A DNA stretch of 64,000 nucleotides, from NCBI RefSeq assembly GCF_036961565.1, contig NZ_JBAMDD010000010.1:62001-126000 (forward strand). The letters are read 5' to 3'. The DNA is from Chitinimonas sp036961565. Its GTDB lineage: Bacteria > Pseudomonadota > Gammaproteobacteria > Burkholderiales > Chitinimonadaceae. Under the pieces are notes generated by a model that worked only from the letters and a program-made list of their open reading frames with translations, had not been told where the DNA came from and searched no databases. Position numbers and translations under genes: made by a program. The stretch's first letter is position 1. Each line of letters starts with the position of its first letter. Below are positions 61,476 through 64,000 of the stretch, one piece after another.

Positions 61476-61511
61476 GGAACCCGTTCGGGAACCCGTACGG
61501 GAACCCGAAGG
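61476..61511. repeat. three tandem 12-mers inside element B
   Basis: Three consecutive copies of GGAACCCG followed by TTCG, TACG and AAGG (61476-61487, 61488-61499, 61500-61511). Copy A carries only the last one (33439-33450). Confidence 0.85.
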
Positions 61512-61519
61512 GCTGGGCC

Positions 61520-61603
61520 GGAAAAGGGTCAGGTACAAGGCGGGCGACGCAGGCAATAACCGGTAATTACCAAGGAGTCCAACGCAGTACATGACCCTTT
61601 TCC
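61520..61603 (+). repeat. 84-bp inner core of element B, opposite to copy A
   Basis: Starts with GGAAAAGGGTCAGGTAC and ends with GTACATGACCCTTTTCC, around an asymmetric centre holding CAATAACCGGTAATTACC. It matches the reverse complement of 33459-33542 at 83 of 84 positions. Confidence 0.85.
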
Positions 61604-61767
61604 GGTCCAGCGCCGAGGCGAAAAGATCGTGAACAGGCTCTGAGGCGATTGGTACTGCTGCGGTCGGCGTTCGTCGCATGCGTGTCGTCGTTGATCCCTG
61701 CGGCATTGCCGGGCGGGATGCCTGGCCCTAGAGTGGCATCCAGCAACCACACTGGAGTAAGCCACCG

Positions 61768-62511
61768 ATGAACCAGCCCGCCCTGCAACTGAGCAACCTG
61801 ACCAAGCGATTTGGTGAGCGTACTGCTGTCGATAACCTCAATCTCAATATCGAGGCGGGGTGCTTCTATGCCCTGCTGGGGCATAACGGTGCCGGCAAAT
61901 CCACCACCTTGCGGATGATAGCGGGCCTGACCCGGCCGGATTTCGGCAATGTGCGCATCCTGGGCCAGGACATGGCCATCCATCCCGAAGCCGCCAAGCA
62001 ACCCCTGGCGTTTCTGCCCGATGAGCCGCTGCTCTACGGCAAGCTACGGCCGCTGGAATATCTGGAATACGTGGCAGGCCTGTGGGCCATCCCGGCACTG
62101 CAGGCGGAAGGACGAGCCCGCGAGCTGCTGGAATGGACGGATTTATGGAAGCACCGTGGCGAATACTGCGAGGGCTTCTCGCGCGGCATGCAGCAGAAGC
62201 TGGCACTGTGCGGTGCGCTGATACACGAGCCCAAGTTGCTGCTGCTGGATGAGCCCCTGACCGGCCTGGATGTGGCCGCTGCACGCCAGGTAAAGGATTT
62301 GCTGCAGGCCAAGGTGCGCGAGGGCTGCACGGTGATACTGACCACGCATATCCTGGAAGTGGCGGAAAAACTGGCTGAGGTCATAGGCGTGATTGCCCAG
62401 GGTCGGCTGATTGCCGAGGGCACGTTGACCGAGCTGCGGGAGCGCATAGGTCGTGGCGATGCCAGCCTGGAGGATATCTTCCTGCACCTGCATGACGAGG
62501 TGGCAGCATGA
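61768..62511 (+). CDS. ABC transporter ATP-binding protein (export type)
   Basis: A 247-residue cytoplasmic ATPase with Walker A GHNGAGKST (about 38-46), Q-loop AFLPDEPLLYGKL, signature FSRGMQQK, Walker B KLLLLDEPLTGLD and H-loop TTHILEVAEKL. The layout is that of the ABC-2-type export ATPases (CcmA/YadG class). The ATGA junction at 62508-62511 couples it to the permease. Cargo unknown. Repeat copy B ends 127 bases upstream. Confidence 0.92.
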   Translation: MNQPALQLSNLTKRFGERTAVDNLNLNIEAGCFYALLGHNGAGKSTTLRMIAGLTRPDFGNVRILGQDMAIHPEAAKQPLAFLPDEPLLYGKLRPLEYLEYVAGLWAIPALQAEGRARELLEWTDLWKHRGEYCEGFSRGMQQKLALCGALIHEPKLLLLDEPLTGLDVAAARQVKDLLQAKVREGCTVILTTHILEVAEKLAEVIGVIAQGRLIAEGTLTELRERIGRGDASLEDIFLHLHDEVAA

Positions 62512-63998
62512 ATCTGCATGCCAAGCCCGGTTCGGTAGCCTGGTTGCTGAAATGGGATCTGATCCAGCTGTGGAACTGGCTGGGCACCACCAGCGAGCGG
62601 CGCATCGGCAAGCGCTATGCCTGGCTGTCCCGGCTGGTGCTCCTGCTGCTGCTGCATATGCCGGCGCTGCTGATACTGCTGTTGCCTGCGCCAGAGCGGC
62701 GCTCGGACGATGTCAAGCTGGCGATCGATATCGCCATGACCTTTCTGGCCTGCATGCTGTTTCTGTCGATGACCTTCATGGCCATCTATACCGCCGTGAC
62801 GGCGCTGGGTGAGCGTAAATACACCGAGCTGGTGCTGACCAGCCCCTTGCCCGAGCGCACCCTGGGGCGCTGGTTTATTGCCAGCAACGCAATGGGTACG
62901 CTGGTGGGTTTTCCGCTGTTTGTGCTGCCCTTCGTGAATGTGCTGGTCTGCTTTGGCAAGCCCCAGGCCTTGCTGGTCTACCTGAGTATTGCCGGTTATG
63001 CCCTGACTGCCGCCAGCATAGGGGTACTGGTGGCTTTTGGCCTGCAACGCCTGCTGGGGCCGGCCCGGGCCAAGCGCTATGTGGGTTTGATCGGGATCAT
63101 GCTGCTGTTGACCAGTGGTGTGGTTATCAGCCTGGGTATGAAGATGCTCAAGGCCGCCCAGCTGACGCCGCAGCCCTGGCACAAGTTTGTTGCCGGCACG
63201 GTAGCAGGCGAGTGGCTGCCCACGCTGGTGGTGGTGGTGCTGGGGCTGGCGCTCTGGCTCGGCATGGCGCGGTTTGCGGCCCGTGGCGTCAAGGTAGCGG
63301 CCGAGACCCAGGTGGTGGCTGCCGCACCGGTGAATGATAAGCCAATGCGCTTCGAGGTATCGCCCGTGCGGGCGCTGCTGAACAAGGAATGGCGCCTGAT
63401 GCTGCGTTACCCCATGCTGGCCATGAATCTGGCCAACCCGGTGATGATGCTGATTTTCCCCCTCATGCATGCGCTGGAAGGCAAGGGCGCCTGGCACGAG
63501 GCGCTGGACATGACCGTGGCGTTCTCGGGCGGTATGGCGGCCATGACTGCACATTCGCTGTGCTGGGCCGCCAGTGCGCTGGATGAGTCACCCGCCCTGC
63601 TGTGGTCGGCCCCCATGCAGCGGGAGCGCTGGCGCCGCTGGCAGTTGCTGGCGGGCTTGCTGCCTACCTGGCTGGCCATGCTGCCGGTGCTGGCCATCGT
63701 GGCCTGGGTGGCGCCACTCAAGGCGGTGGGCCTGGCGGTAGTGGCTGTCGCGGCCGGTATCGGTGGCGGCCTGCTGGCGCAAAGCTTTTATCGCCCGGTG
63801 GCCAAGCATGAACGCAATATGCAATACGGCATGCGTACCCCCCAGGTGATCATCATGATGCTGTATGGTGCCGCTTGGGGGGGCGTATCGACTGCGCTGA
63901 ACGGCTTTGCGCTGGGCCTGGTCCTGCTCCCCTTTGTGCTGGGCCTGCCCGCCTGGTTGCTGATGCGTATGGAAGACCGCGAATACCTGTATGACTGA
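62508..63998 (+). CDS. ABC transporter permease (export type)
   Basis: A 496-residue inner-membrane protein with about ten to twelve helices, for example LVLLLLLHMPALLILLL (about 43-59), TFLACMLFLSMTFMAIYTAV (about 79-98), VGFPLFVLPFVNVLVCF and VIIMMLYGAAWGGVS near the end. A cytoplasmic loop holds ALGERKYTELVLTSPL, typical of the ABC-2-type permeases. It pairs with the ATPase at 61768, whose stop it overlaps by 4 bases. The stop codon lies 2 bases before the window end, so it is complete. Cargo unknown. Confidence 0.88.
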   Translation: MNLHAKPGSVAWLLKWDLIQLWNWLGTTSERRIGKRYAWLSRLVLLLLLHMPALLILLLPAPERRSDDVKLAIDIAMTFLACMLFLSMTFMAIYTAVTALGERKYTELVLTSPLPERTLGRWFIASNAMGTLVGFPLFVLPFVNVLVCFGKPQALLVYLSIAGYALTAASIGVLVAFGLQRLLGPARAKRYVGLIGIMLLLTSGVVISLGMKMLKAAQLTPQPWHKFVAGTVAGEWLPTLVVVVLGLALWLGMARFAARGVKVAAETQVVAAAPVNDKPMRFEVSPVRALLNKEWRLMLRYPMLAMNLANPVMMLIFPLMHALEGKGAWHEALDMTVAFSGGMAAMTAHSLCWAASALDESPALLWSAPMQRERWRRWQLLAGLLPTWLAMLPVLAIVAWVAPLKAVGLAVVAVAAGIGGGLLAQSFYRPVAKHERNMQYGMRTPQVIIMMLYGAAWGGVSTALNGFALGLVLLPFVLGLPAWLLMRMEDREYLYD

Positions 63999-64000
63999 TA

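Larger units (their letters stand above)
61431..61640. repeat. long copy (B) of the dispersed palindromic element
   Basis: 210 bp. The left end GAGCCTGTTCACGATCTTTT and the right end AAAAGATCGTGAACAGGCTC are perfect 20-bp inverted repeats. Just inside, the stem 61453-61460 pairs with 61611-61618. A tandem triple 12-mer and the 84-bp core follow. Copy A shares the outer parts in the same orientation. Confidence 0.88.

Overview
The window is a 64 kb piece of GC-rich chromosome (GC estimated by eye at a little over 60 percent). It is densely packed with Gram-negative genes: many Sec signal peptides and lipoboxes, a two-component system of the TctD/TctE type, and the housekeeping run pcnB-folK-dNK-panB-panC. 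These fit a betaproteobacterium, most likely Neisseriales (Chromobacteriaceae or the Chitinimonas/Chitinolyticbacter side). The placement is an inference from gene content and order only. No rRNA, tRNA, CRISPR array, prophage or intact insertion sequence was seen.

Layout. 1-8.7 kb: 3' part of valS, dgt, two exporters (MFS and DMT), a SapC-like protein, an orphan periplasmic binding protein and a pseudouridine synthase. 8.7-12.3 kb: an SPFH/GYF_2 protein, another orphan binding protein, a zinc-ribbon membrane protein and a DUF3330 mini-protein. 12.3-17.4 kb (minus strand): a probable envelope-sensing operon of VWA lipoprotein, unknown lipoprotein, ECF sigma factor and anti-sigma-like membrane protein, preceded by an orphan binding protein. 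17.9-25.3 kb: a giant DUF2339 membrane protein, a GNAT enzyme, a two-component system, and a translationally coupled two-gene unit resembling a membrane-active effector with a membrane immunity protein. 25.6-30.1 kb: a complete sugar ABC importer (binding protein, two permeases, ATPase) with a good sigma-70-type promoter and a terminator. 30.2-33.3 kb: an amidohydrolase and an amino-acid ABC importer lacking its ATPase. 34-45.3 kb: yaaA, phzF-like, the pcnB-folK-DUF2238-dNK-panB-panC-GNAT series, hemF, two more orphan binding proteins and an AEC transporter. 45.3-51.8 kb: gltB and gltD (nitrogen assimilation) behind a long structured leader. 52-56.5 kb (minus): a small lipoprotein and the MoxR-DUF58-TgpA trio. 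56.6-64 kb: a histone-deacetylase-family enzyme coupled to a DMT exporter, a five-domain Ig-like lipoprotein, a Tat-exported dienelactone hydrolase, and an ABC exporter pair.

The most unusual feature is not a gene. Four copies of a dispersed palindromic element lie between genes (about 11.95, 20.6, 33.4 and 61.5 kb). The two long copies share outer ends in the same orientation, with compensatory base changes in their stems. Each encloses an 84-bp core bounded by its own inverted repeats. The core is in opposite orientation in the two copies, with 83 of 84 bases matching once one is reverse-complemented. This suggests a nested or invertible mobile palindrome. Other points worth a second look are the effector/immunity-like pair, five binding proteins with no permease, and the hairpin just downstream of a possible gltB promoter.
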